Source: Adineta vaga
Taxonomy: Eukaryota; Rotifera
Assembly (NCBI GenBank): GCA_021613535.1
Contig: CP075495.1
Coordinates: forward strand, 1,550,001-1,614,000
Reading direction: 5' to 3'
Length of the DNA stretch: 64,000 bases
The notes under the pieces are model-generated. The model saw only the letters and a program-made list of their open reading frames with translations, had not been told where the DNA came from and ran no database searches. The translations under genes were made by a program, and so were the position numbers. How positions within the stretch are numbered: the stretch's first letter is position 1; each line of letters begins with the position of its first letter. Shown here one piece after another: positions 48,180-59,349 of the stretch.

Positions 48180-50405
48180 TTACACATGATTTTGTCCATT
48201 GGTTTTAACTAGTTTTAAATCATGTGGATATTCTTGTCCATTGATAACTAATGGAGTAAATTTTTCATCATCTTTAAATCGAACAAAACATCGTCCGAAT
48301 ATATCATCGGGACTTGTGAATATTCCAATCATAATCGAATCTTCACGAAGAGATTGATAGAGTTGTTTTGTATATTTGCATATTTTCATTAACGATTGAT
48401 CTTCATCATTGTCCGATGGAAGATAAAATTGTATCCAAAGAAATTCATGGTTGGGAAGTTGTTCAAGACCAGTTTGCAAAGCTTCACGATTCGATGATAC
48501 TTTCATCGTTCGTAAAGATATCGTATCATTTGTTACTGTTTGTTCAATAATCAAAGCTAAACAAATGAAATCATTACGAATGATTTGAATTATTCATTAA
48601 AAACAACTTACCTTTATCTTGTTGTCTAATTTTCTTGAAGAAATCTTCTTGTAAACCAAATTTTGTTTCAGTTAGAAATGTTCGACATTCTTCAATACTT
48701 TCATTCAATTGTAAAGAATCAAAATTTCCTAAAACTTTCAAATGATCAACACCACCGAGAAACCAATCACCAAAATTAATATCTAATTAATCAATTTAAC
48801 AATTTATTGAAATTTTAGAAGAAATTCTTCTTACTATTACAAAGTTTTAATTGAATCAATTCCATTGTTGCTCTTGCATCTTCGGTTGGATCATGTTCTA
48901 AACGTGTTTTTTGTATTAATCGTCTAAATATTCAAATCATTCGTTTGCTTATCAATAAATCGGAAATATTTTACCCGAAAAAGATGGCGTAAAGTTTTTG
49001 TAAACTTGTCTTTTGAAATCGTGTTCCGCTAACATTAAAAATAATCGATGTATCAATAATATATGGATAATAGAATTGTAAATATTTCAAATCATTTTCA
49101 ATACTATGTCCAGCTAATATCGTATCATCATCGAATAAATTTCTCATATCTTTACGAACTTCTTTTAAACTTCGTTCATGTATATCAGGAACAATACTAA
49201 GAACTTGTTGACGACTAAATTCAAATAAATTCCGTAAAAACTATGTTCTAGATAGAAATCTCTTACCGTAGTTGATATTCTGCGGAATTTTGATCATTAT
49301 TTGGTTTGATTAAAACTTGATAGACACAATTTAAGTTTTCATCAACAATAGATATCCAATATGGAATTTGTCGATTACTAATATCTTCAAACTAATTTTA
49401 AAGAAAAAGAGAAAGAGAATCTTTTGTATTTTCCGCGAATGAATAAATCAATTGAATAACATACTGTTTCAACATCTAATGCTAATATTTGACTTTTAGA
49501 TGTAATTGGTTTATAGGAAGATTTAATTCGTTTGAATTTCTTATATGGATTATAGATTTCACATGGATAATTTCCACTAAGTAATTGTTTGAGATTAAGA
49601 ACGAGTTCAACACGTGAAAATTGATCACCACATGGTCTTCGGAATGGTTGAGGAGACGGTTCTTCCTCCTCTAATCGACGTTTTCGAGCACTTAATTGTT
49701 CTGCTTTACTTGTTACTGCAGATGAAGCTATAGGAATCATAAATAAACGATTATATTAGAAGAAAAAAAACAATTCTCACCTTGAGATTGATTGACGGAT
49801 CGTGGTTTTGCAGCAATTTTACTGAATTGTTCAATGAAGGAAATATTCTTTTGAGTATGAAAACGAAATGTACGACAGAGATTTTCCTGTAATTAAAGAG
49901 CTCAATTTTGTTTTCAATTTTAAATAATTCTCTCCTACTGAAGTAAATAGTCCATTCCATCGTTGAAATTGTTCAGTATCTTTTAATTTTTCATAATTTT
50001 TATCCAAAGCACCATTCACAACAATCACGAGTATTTGTTGAAGTTTTTGAATACGTAAAATCTTACTCCAACTAAATAGAAAATAATAAATCGATTGATT
50101 AAATCTTATTAAAAATTCTACCCAGAATCGTGACCACGTGGAGCTTTATCTGCACAACTGAGTAATAGTGATTGAATACTTTTCACTGTTAAAATTACTT
50201 GTTTAGAAGAATCATCTTCATTTGAATGAGCAACTTGATTAGAAGTTATAACAAATTTTGGTTTATTCTAAAACAAGATGAATTCAATTGATGATTATTT
50301 AGATGAAAGTTAAGATAAACAAACAGCTTTGAGTTTTCGTCGTGCATTAATTGCTTGAATAAATTGACGTTCAAATTCAGGCGAAGGATTTTCAATAATA
50401 CTCAT
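48180..50405 (-). CDS. RNA exonuclease, REXO1/REXO5-type DEDDh family
   Basis: Ten exons encode about 576 aa: 50405-50325, 50267-50122, 50071-49939, 49886-49781, 49727-49465, 49391-49267, 49214-48975, 48923-48835, 48782-48612, 48556-48180. The N-terminal 240 residues are polar, with a basic patch RKRRLEEEE. The exonuclease domain has motif I LALDVET (Asp-x-Glu), motif II AGHSIENDLKYL and IIDTSIIF, and motif III HDPTEDARATMELI (His and Asp of DEDDh). This matches the REXO1/REXO5 group, which trims 3' ends of 5S rRNA, tRNA or snoRNA. The C-terminal 200 residues contain an RRM-like segment (GIFTSPDDIFGRCFVRF), as in REXO5. It is probably nuclear. Frames agree at all nine introns. Confidence 0.9.
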
Positions 50406-51195
50406 CGTTTTAGTAAAGTTCGATCGAAGAAACAATCAATTGGATCAATTAATTGATGAAATCATTCAACAAATCGGAAAGCTCGATGAATGAAATATGC
50501 ATCAATTAAAGTACAAAAAACAAACTTCGATAAAAAGAATATTTCTTTTTATATTTTATTATAAAATTTAAACAATTCATAATATAACAAAATAGAATGT
50601 TTCAATAGATGGCGCTAGTTTCCTATTGGCTAGTTTGTTTTGTTTTCTGTATCTTGATCAGAATTAATTTTGAGAAAAGTAATCTATTAAAAATATTTTG
50701 ATAGAAAAAACAATCAAAGGACAAATGTTTTCTGTTAAACTATCGAGTACGTACAAAGATCGTTTTTTTTTGTTTTATCATCATTATTATCATCACTCGT
50801 CTTATCAGTTTCATTAACACAATAATAAAAACATCTGTACTAATATAATTCCTTCTATCGTTTAAGATAAAATATCCATGGATCCAGTTATTTTGTCTCA
50901 TCTGATATTATCATTATCCACTCTCTATCAAATAGAGATTACTATAGTCATATACATAGAGCAGAGCAGAACAGCGTGACGATATGTGTCTAGTGACGAA
51001 AGATATCCAATGATGAATTATATGATAAACAGTTTATCGAATCGAGATAATTATATGAGAGTTTCTTGTCATCATTATGTTGTCGAACAAAGGTGAAAAA
51101 GAAAGTATGAAGAAGCAATTTTATATAAATAATGATAAGATATTTACACATTGTTTCTTTTCTTTTCATATATAGTCAAAATAGATACTATCGAA
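50406..51195. other. Divergent intergenic region between exonuclease and permease
   Basis: About 790 bp of AT-rich sequence with the upstream regions of both genes. No other feature is seen. Confidence 0.5.
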
Positions 51196-53387
51196 ATGGC
51201 CTCATCCAGTGCAGCACCATCCACGCCTATTATTCTTGTACCTAAAGAAAACTTAAGTTCAATAAATGGTGGACAAGCTGTTACTGTAAAACCTACTTAC
51301 AGAAACATATCGGCTTCCTAGTTATAGTGAATTATTCAATACAAATTTAAATGCATTAGGACGTGAAGCAAAAGCATTATTTACATTTCATCCATCGGAA
51401 TGGATTAGTGCATTTCGACCAAATCCAAAATTTCCATTATTCGTTCTTGGTGATATCGATGGATTTGTTGCACTATTTATGAATAATTTAGCAACATTAT
51501 TAGCTGTTATACTTGGTCTTCGACTTGTATTTGAAGATGATATTATCTATGGGAAAATTGTACCCGGGTAAGTTAAAGACAAAAAACTAAAATTATTCAT
51601 TTGGATTGTTTTAGTGTATCTATATCAATGTTATGGGGAAATTTATACTATGTTTATATGGCAAGAAAACTTGCTTATAAAGAAAATCGTGGTGATATAT
51701 GTACAATGCCGTATGGAATTAATACGCCAGGAGCATGTAAGATCATTTCAACTTTTTACTTTATATAAATGGAAAAATTCGTATTTCTAGTTGCATTTAT
51801 ATTCAGTATAATATTACCAACATATTTCGGATGTATCAATGGTAGTAGTGGTCGTGATCGAAGAACTTGTGAAGAATTAGCATGGTATGTGGCATTAGCA
51901 AGTAATTTTACAACGGGTATTATTCTTCTTCTACTATGTATTTTTGGTGAATTTATTCGACGAAATACACCTGGTGTCGCACTTTTATCATCTATATCTG
52001 GCATTGGTTTTACTTATTTAGCATTAAATGAATATTTACCTGTAGCTGCATCACCAATTGTATCATTTCTTCCATTTGCAATTGTCATGCTTGGTTATTT
52101 CTCTGGAGGTAAATCTTATAAAGAGATAATAGTAAATCGAACATGTTTTTCTCTATAAACATATATTTTAGTTAAATTTGGTCCTATTCCAGTTGCTTTT
52201 GTTGCTCTTGTTGTTGGAACTATTCTTGGATGGGCAACACAATTAAATCATGCTAATGAAGTCAAAGCTGCAGCAAACGTTGTTCAACCTTATCCTTTGG
52301 TCTTTCCAATTCAAGCAATGTTTTCACATATTAATGAAATAACTCCTTATCTATCGACAACAATTCCAACAGCTATATCAATCGCTATTGGAACAATTCA
52401 ATGTGTTGAATCAGCTAAACGTGCAGGTGATTTTTATCCAACACGTGAAGCAATGTTTGCTGATGGAATAGGAACATTAATTGCAAGTCTTTTTGGTTCG
52501 ATTCTCGGCATGACAAGTAAGAAAAAACAAACAGAAGATTTTCTCAGATTATTTTCGTATAATTTCTCTTCTTTTAGCATTTATTGGTCATCCAGCATTT
52601 AAAAAAATGGGTGCTAAACAAGCTTATTCAATCGCTAATGGTCTTGCCTTTTTACCTTTATGTTTTTTTGGCATCAATGCTTTACTTTTATCCATCATTG
52701 CAATCGTTTCAGTCAATCCAATTATTGTAAGTGACGTCTATTTTTTTCTTTTCTTTTGTGTTTTCATATGTCAATCTATTTTTACTTTTTTCAAATCAAT
52801 CTTAGATCTTTATTGGTCTTGTTATATGTGCTGATACTCTTGCTATTACACCAAAACGACATTATCCTGCATTTCTTCTCGGTCTTATGCCCATTGTTGC
52901 CGATTGGGCTAAAGGTACAATTATAAGTGGTGTTGCTGATGCTTATACAAAATTTGTTGTTAATCATACAGAATTTAATCCAAATATTACAGCAAATATC
53001 AACGGATTTTCTTATCGTGGTCTTTTGAATTTTTCTGGTGGAAGTCTTCTTCAATGTATATTCTTAACAGCAATATTTATGTATATGATTGATAGGAAAT
53101 TTCTTCGAGCAGCTATTTGGTCCGTATTAGCATCGATATTTGCATTTTTCGGTTTAATTAATGCACCCGGTGTAGGAATTTTAATAAAAAAAGATGACGA
53201 TGGATGGAAATTTACCGTTGCTTATGTGATGCTTGCCGTATTTTTTTGTTGTTTTCATTTTGCTCAAAAACAACGTTGGGTTAAACAACCAGAAACTGAA
53301 CCAGATGATTTATCATCGTTTGAATGGGCAGAATGGAATCGTGAAAGATTATTAGAAGAAAATAATATCAATGAAGAAAATGTTTAA
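51196..53387 (+). CDS. NCS2-like xanthine/uracil permease family membrane protein
   Basis: Exons: 51196-51268, 51303-51567, 51615-51736, 51791-52108, 52172-52516, 52578-52726, 52806-53387, about 617 aa. The product has 11-14 predicted helices and family blocks FVLGDIDGFVALFMNNLATL, CTMPYGINTPGAF, TPGVALLSSISGIGFTYLAL and ICADTLAITPKRHYPAFLLG. These match putative nucleobase permeases of bacteria, algae and protists rather than classical animal SVCT transporters, so substrate and origin are uncertain. Between 51,269 and 51,302 the frame changes. Either a 34-nt GT-AG intron (short for this genome) or a 2-bp loss is needed to reach TYRLPSYSELFNTN. The cytosolic C-terminus is acidic (EENNINEENV). 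AATAAA lies at 53467-53472. Confidence 0.85.
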
Positions 53388-53732
53388 ACAAAACTAAACA
53401 TTCTTTTTCTTTTTTTTCTTCCTTTCTTTTTAGAATTTTTTGTTATTTTTATTGAATGATCAATCGAATAAATTTCTTTTTTAGCAAACTAATCGTGTTA
53501 AAATCATTTTATAGTTAGTTGTTTAGTTAACATAGTCTTGCATTTTGATCTTTCCTTCTTGCACAATAATATTGACGTGTATTTCAATGCTTTTTATTTC
53601 ATATTTTTCTCTGATTGAGAAAGAATGAAAGAAAGAAAGAAAGTAATTCGACGAGTTTCTTTTTTTTTCTCGATATAATTGTTCGATTATTGAATTTTTT
53701 TCCTTTCAACCTCTCCATCGATCTTCACAACT
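53388..53732. other. Intergenic spacer with permease polyadenylation signal
   Basis: AATAAA at 53467-53472 serves the permease. A (GAAA)n stretch lies at about 53625-53644. Nothing else is seen. Confidence 0.5.
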
Positions 53733-54956
53733 ATGATGACAACGGGTGACATTCCATCGAATGAATATGGATATGATGAAGTTATATATGAAAGAGATCT
53801 TGCACGATCAGTTCCATTAGATAATTATACTGAAATGTATCCGAGTGATTCCAATGGCGTTGTAGGAACATCAAAAAATGGTACATATAATATTGTTTCA
53901 AAAGATTATGGTGATCATAAAGTAAATTATTATATTCCCAAAGAATATGGAGATGAATATGGTATTTCACAATTGGAAGACATGTCAATTGTTAATGATC
54001 AACCTTTACGAAATCCATCAGGACTTGTTCAACGACGAATGTACCCATCATATGATGAATATGATCAAGATAATGCATTTGAATATGTCGAAGATGTACC
54101 GATGATGACACCGCGTACAGTTGTTAATATATCACAAGGACGACATCCAGGTTCACAAGTAATTACAGAAGTTTATGAGCCATCATTGGTACCAACTGAA
54201 ACAGTTGAATATGTTTATGAAACTCAACCACCACCTATTATTGAAGAACAAATAGAATACGTCGTTGAAGAACCAGTAGTAAGATATTTCAATCCATGTC
54301 AATTATAATTAACGATATATTTCTTTGGATTTTAGTATGTAGAACAGCCACCACCTGTTCCACGTACAATAGTTATTCAACAACCTCCTCCCCCTCCTCC
54401 TCCTGTACAACGTACGATATTCGTTAAACAACCTAGCCCACCACCTCCTCCTCCAGTACAACGTACTATAATCGTTAAACAACCTACCCCACCACCACCA
54501 CCTCCTCCTCCTCCAGTACAACGTACTATAATTGTTCGGGAACCTTCCCCGCCTGCACCTGTTCGTTCACCTCGTCGTAAAATTCTTATACCACGAACTC
54601 CTCCTCCTGAGCCTGCCGTAACAACTCGTCGAACCTTAGTTTTGTCACGATCACCTTCTCCAGATCCTGCTAAATCCTCACGTCGTACACTTGTCTTTCC
54701 CAAATCACCTCCAATTCCAACTTTAAGAAATACGAGCCGTCGTACGGAAGTTATTGAAACATATTCATCTCGAAGAATTCAAGATAAATCAACAGATGAT
54801 CAACCTCCAACATTAATGGAAGTTGTCGCACAAAATCGAGCTAATCGCCGAGGAAGAGTACCAAAACCAAAACGTGAAGTTCATGAAGATAACCTATATG
54901 ATCTACCAACTTATCATCGGAATGTTATTAAAAATGGTTTTATGGTTCATAAATAA
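53733..54956 (+). CDS. Proline-rich tandem-repeat protein, unidentified
   Basis: Two exons, 53733-54278 and 54336-54956, encode 388 aa. The first half is acidic and Tyr-rich (YGYDEVIYERDLARS, EYVYETQPPPIIEE). The second half starts with four imperfect repeats of the form P(n)-V-Q/P-R-T-I-x-V-K/I/R-x-P (PVPRTIVIQQ, PVQRTIFVKQ, PVQRTIIVKQ, PVQRTIIVRE), each behind a poly-Pro run. Then come four arginine-centred repeats (SPRRKILIPR, TTRRTLVLSR, SSRRTLVFPK, TSRRTEVIET). The C-terminus is basic, then polar (YDLPTYHRNVIKNGFMVHK). No signal peptide or helix is seen. Poly-Pro runs could bind SH3, WW or profilin. The function is unknown. Confidence 0.75.
54336..54760 (+). repeat. Proline-rich internal coding repeats
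   Basis: Four direct repeats of about 17-20 codons, each with a CCT/CCA run and a GTACAACGTAC core, are followed by four shorter RR-centred repeats. Near-identical DNA cores (CCAGTACAACGTACTATAAT twice) point to recent duplication. Confidence 0.8.
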
Positions 54957-55503
54957 ACGTACGCAAAATGAAGAGAAAAAAAAAGATCTATCTATTTGTA
55001 TTAAATAAAATGTATTTAATTTCTTCTCAACATAATCATAATCTACGATAGATAGAAATACCGTTTTGAATGAAAAAATTATCATCCATATTGATTAAGT
55101 AATCAAACGAAAGACTACATATTCGCATACAATATGAATCATAGTGAAATTTTATCTACTAACATTTTTGTTGAATGAATAGAGATGTATTCATTTCGAT
55201 CAAATTTCTATTGATTTCAAACAAAAATCGATATTTTCTTTCAGAAATATGAGATGTACTTGTATGGAATGAATATACTCAATCATTCTATTTGACATCT
55301 ATCGACTCAATAATCTAAATTGTACATATGTACCATGTGATTATATATATTTGAATCGAAAATTATCAAGTTGATATTACACTAAATGTTTTAATTCAAA
55401 AAGAAAAAAGATTGAAAATATAAACAAAATGTGCTACATTTCAACTATTAGAATTGTATATGATTTCTGTCTTTTATAAGTTGTATATAAATACATATTT
55501 CTA
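54957..55503. other. Convergent intergenic spacer
   Basis: An AT-rich spacer between the proline-rich gene and the His/Gly-tailed gene. No exon or repeat is seen. Confidence 0.5.
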
Positions 55504-56034
55504 TTAATTTTCAGGTGGTGAATGTCTTCCTCCATGTCCATGTCCATGTCCACGACCGCGCCCATGCCCATGTCCGTGTCCGTGTCCGTGTCCATGTTTT
55601 TGCCATTCACCTTGCCATTTCTCGCGTTTATTGCGTTTTACCTGTTGAATAAGTGCCCATGCTTGATCAGCATTAATATTATTATTACCATGAGCAGCTG
55701 TAAAATCTTTTTGAAAATCACTATGTAATTCTTCGATCATTTGCTTTCGTCGTTCTCCAAATCGTCCAGGTGAGTGTTGACGTTCTTGTCCTGAATCATC
55801 TTGATCATTCGATTGTTGATGTTCATGTCGACGTTCCATTTTCTTTGCACGCCATTGATCTTTTACAGCCATGAATAATTCCCAAGTTTGATCAGCTGAA
55901 ATAGGTGAATCTCCATGTCGTTTTCGGTATTCTTCAAGAAATGCTTGTTTGAATTCACCTTCACGTTGTTGACGTTCTTCTTCAGATGGTGGTCCCCATT
56001 TACGACCACCTCCTTCTCGTTTTGATTCAGCCAT
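55504..56034 (-). CDS. Small hydrophilic protein with duplicated motif and His-Gly repeat tail
   Basis: A single exon encodes 176 aa. I chose ATG 56034 (MAESKREGGGRKWGPP) because the open frame further upstream overlaps a TATA box. Two tandem copies of a motif are visible: FLEEYRKRHGDSPISADQTW and FQKDFTAAHGNNNINADQAW, each followed by a helix (ELFMAVK, ALIQQVK) and a basic stretch. Shared residues are H-G, I-x-A-D-Q-x-W and V-K. The C-terminus is (HG)n/(RG)n, a possible metal- or nucleic-acid-binding tail, ending GRHSPPEN. There is no signal peptide or membrane helix. I do not recognise the family. High charge and the lack of Cys suggest a soluble, partly disordered protein. Confidence 0.7.
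   Translation of the reverse strand: MAESKREGGGRKWGPPSEEERQQREGEFKQAFLEEYRKRHGDSPISADQTWELFMAVKDQWRAKKMERRHEHQQSNDQDDSGQERQHSPGRFGERRKQMIEELHSDFQKDFTAAHGNNNINADQAWALIQQVKRNKREKWQGEWQKHGHGHGHGHGHGRGRGHGHGHGGRHSPPEN
55525..55600 (-). repeat. Hexanucleotide repeat encoding (His-Gly)n
   Basis: About twelve imperfect copies of CATGGA/CACGGA/CGTGGT-type hexamers read on the - strand give alternating His/Arg and Gly. Confidence 0.85.
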
Positions 56035-56521
56035 TGATGCTATAGTTATGTAAAGTGCTGGAAGAGTAACTAAATATGTAAAGTTGTCATTCGTCTTTAT
56101 ATACATCACGATAATGAAAATCAACAACGCAATACTCAATGCCTCCGCTTTTCTTTCGTCAAGTGCATTAATTTAACAAAAATATTATTCGAAAATGAAT
56201 CATTAGATGTAACTGTAAGACAGAAAGAAATAGAAAATGTAGGTGAAAGATACAATGTGTATAAATAAAAAAAAATGCACTGAAAAGACATAATTTCGAG
56301 TTAGATAGTATGAATTACTCTTGAGAATGAATAAGAGTAACAATCATCTTTAGTGAAACCTTAAATTGTTCTTTTCGATAAGTATTCAACTCGAAATCAA
56401 AAAATTTGTTCGATTGTCAATTTCCATGCAAAAATTACCAATCATATTTTATTAAGAAATAATTAAAATTGCAAAGAAAGAAAACCTATTCACAATGAAC
56501 TATTTATTCTTCATCTATATT
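56035..56521. other. Upstream region of the His-Gly gene
   Basis: It contains the TATA box at 56095-56103 and the 3' flank of the ADA2 gene. No further exon is seen. Confidence 0.5.
56095..56103 (-). promoter_or_regulatory. TATA box of the His-Gly gene
   Basis: TATATAAAG on the - strand lies 61 bp upstream of ATG 56034, a fitting distance for a transcription start near 56,070 and a short leader. Confidence 0.5.
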
Positions 56522-58574
56522 CTAAAAATTAAAAGCAATCCAAAAATCAAAACTACTAATTCTTGGATTAAATATCACAAGTTTCTCACTCTTTGATGAA
56601 CTTATTGCTGTTAATGTTCCATCACTAATCACTACTAATGATCGCATAAATTGAAATTTTAAACCTGATCGTATGATTCTATTATCAATTACAAGTGAAA
56701 TCGAAACAATCGAAAGATCATCCATTTTTGTTGGTGTTGGACACATTATTTCATTTAAATCAATCATAATACCTTTGGTTTGTTTATCACCAAATTTACA
56801 AATGATTTTTTTACATATTGCTATTTCAAAACCTAAACCATAAAGTGTTACATTAATCGATTTATCATTTGGACCATAAATTGGTAATATATCCGATATA
56901 TTCATTGTTATATGTGGAGATATTCGATTACATGCTAATGTATAAGATGAATCAATAAAAGAATTCCACTGAGTTTTCCATTTTTGAAAACCTTCAATTT
57001 TTTTCTTTGCTGGAAGTGAACTATATTCAATAGAATTCCATGCAAATTGTTTTAAATCTGCTAAATTTAAACCCCAAGCCATTGTTGCCAGATAAAAATC
57101 GACTGTTAATTGATTATAACCAAAACTTCCCGGATCATCACCAGCTAAAACAATCGGTATTCCACTTCGATGATAAACAATTCCCGGATGATTACGAAGA
57201 TCTGCTACATAACCTGAAGAGAGAAAAAAGGAGAAAATTTTATGAATGATTAAAACAAAAATTGTTTTTTTTCTTCTTACCAAGAATTTGATTACTTGCT
57301 GGACAAACTTCAATAGCAATGTTATGTTCACGAATATATTCATACATATCAGGTCGTTTAGCTAAACTAAGTCCATGACCAATACGATGTGTACGAAGAA
57401 CAAGTGCATCGTAAATATTCTCAAATGTTGAAACACCATCGCCATGATTAGATGGAAGATGTTCTTCTGGCCAATTTGTTTCTCCTGCATGAAATATTAA
57501 TTTAAATGTTCCATTACTATGTTGAGAATAATTAAATGCATGAAGAAGATTTTCACTATGAAACAGAATTGTATAACCTTGATCTTCCTCACCAACCATA
57601 TCATAACCACGAATGAAATCAGGATATAAACGTTGAAGATTAATTAAATTATTTATTTGTATTTTTAATTCTTCTCTCGATGAACGTCGTGAACTATAAA
57701 TAACAAAGAGAAAATCTATTAATTTCGGATGTTTAGATATATAATCTTGTTTAAATTTTAATAAATCATCTAATTCTTTTGTAGCATTGATTCGTTGTTG
57801 TAAACCATTTTCATCGAAATAATATAAATTTCCAAAGAAACCACGACGAAGTTCGACAAATTGAACATTATCTTCAAGTGCTTGATCTAATAATAATTTC
57901 ATATAATTAAATCTTGTGGCATTATGTTTAACTAATGCAGCATAGAATCGAAAAGCACCATTTTGACTTGCTAAATCCCAACGTGCTTCAGTATCCGTTG
58001 GATACAATGGTATTGGAAGATCATTTAACATTCCGGTTAATGTTGTTTTCTTAACAATATTAGAAATTGTCCAATTTGAACCTTTTACTTTTGTCCAACC
58101 AATTGAAATATTTTTTGTAAAGAAATTAAGATAATATTTATTTGTTATACACGATGCTTGATCACATATATATAATAAATCATATTCAGGTGACTGAACA
58201 ATTGATTCAAGAAATACTCTTCGATCAAGTGTTTGAAATTCATGTAAATGTAAATTTCCTCCTTTTGGTAATTGAGTAAGAAATTTATAGAATAAACTAT
58301 TGGTTATATTTGTCATTTCTGATTCGATGGGTCGTGCTGGATAAAAATAATTCTTTGTATTTATAAAATCTTGTGCACGAAGAACTTCTAGATAAAGATT
58401 GACAACTTTTTCTTTTGAACTAAGATTATTTCGTGCTTGAACAGCTCGATCATGTTGTTTGATCTTTTCGCGAGCGAGCATATACGCATATTGATTAAAT
58501 GGTAATGGTAAAGAAATAATATTCGAAAAGAATACAAATAGAATAATTAACAATGAATTCAGTGGAGTTTCCAT
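56522..58574 (-). CDS. ADA2: Adenosine deaminase-related growth factor (ADA2/ADGF) with C-terminal IPT/TIG-like domain
   Basis: Two exons, 58574-57281 and 57213-56522, encode 661 aa. A signal peptide (LLIILFVFFSNIISLPLP) shows secretion. The ADA2 catalytic domain has the zinc-binding HLH (His109/His111 in KGGNLHLHEF), the ELRRGFFGNLYYF region, FHAGETNW, HRIGHG, EVCPASNQIL and LAGDDPGSFGYN (catalytic Asp pair). The family converts extracellular adenosine to inosine and acts as a growth factor. After the deaminase, residues about 530-622 (ISPHITMNISDILPIYGPND...CKKIICKFGD...EIMCPTP) look like an IPT/TIG immunoglobulin fold. ADA2 normally ends near 510 residues, so this is an added module. Several N-glycosylation sites are present (NKT/NAT/NCS types, e.g. 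NATRF, NYSQH). Confidence 0.92.
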
Positions 58575-59349
58575 GTGAATCTAAATGAAAGAGAAAATTT
58601 TCCGGTTTGGTCATTAGATTTCTATGTAATCTATTTGAGAAAAGCAAGATAAGAAAGGAACATATAGACACAAGAGAATAATCATTTTACTTTTTCCGAT
58701 CTACGGAAAAGAAAATTACATTCATTAGACTTTATATACGATCGATGTAAAACTTTTATCCTCATACTTATATCATTACCTTTTTCTTATAGAAATGATA
58801 TGTCACTAATATAGATAATTATTTTCCACATGCCTTTGTATATATTTGAATAAGGTCAGTTGCCTTGATGACACTAAGTGTATTTACATATATATATATA
58901 TGTGTGTATATAATGCCTGAAGAAATAGTAAAATGAGATTTTGTCGAAGAGAGAGAGAGAGAGAGATATGATCATGTCAATGTTTTGATATAACAACCAG
59001 AGGAAATCGAACATCTGGTTTTAGTAGATCAGAAAATCAAATCAGATGCAACAAGTCGTTTTTTCTAAGATCTTATTGACATCAAGATCAAGACATGTCT
59101 GCCATTTGTCATAAGAAGATTCCATTTCGAACATCCAGGTGTTTGTTAATCAACATATTTATCTTTTTACAGATCATATCAATTGATTGTCTATCGGAAG
59201 GAAAATATCGATTTATTTTTCTTATTTCAGCTAACTATATTGATTTTATTTGCTCGACTGATTAGAATACATTAGTACGAATGAATGATTTCAAAAGAAA
59301 GTGTCAGTTAAAATACGTTATTACTTTCGAAAAACATCTTAGTCAACCA
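58575..59349. other. Intergenic spacer with short microsatellites
   Basis: It contains (TA)n at about 58889-58903 and (GA)n at about 58951-58966, the upstream region of ADA2, and the 3' flank of the GPCR. No exon is recognised. Confidence 0.5.

Noticed and set aside
54309-54703. Gly/Arg/Trp-rich - strand frames
   Set aside because: Antisense shadows of the proline-rich coding repeats.
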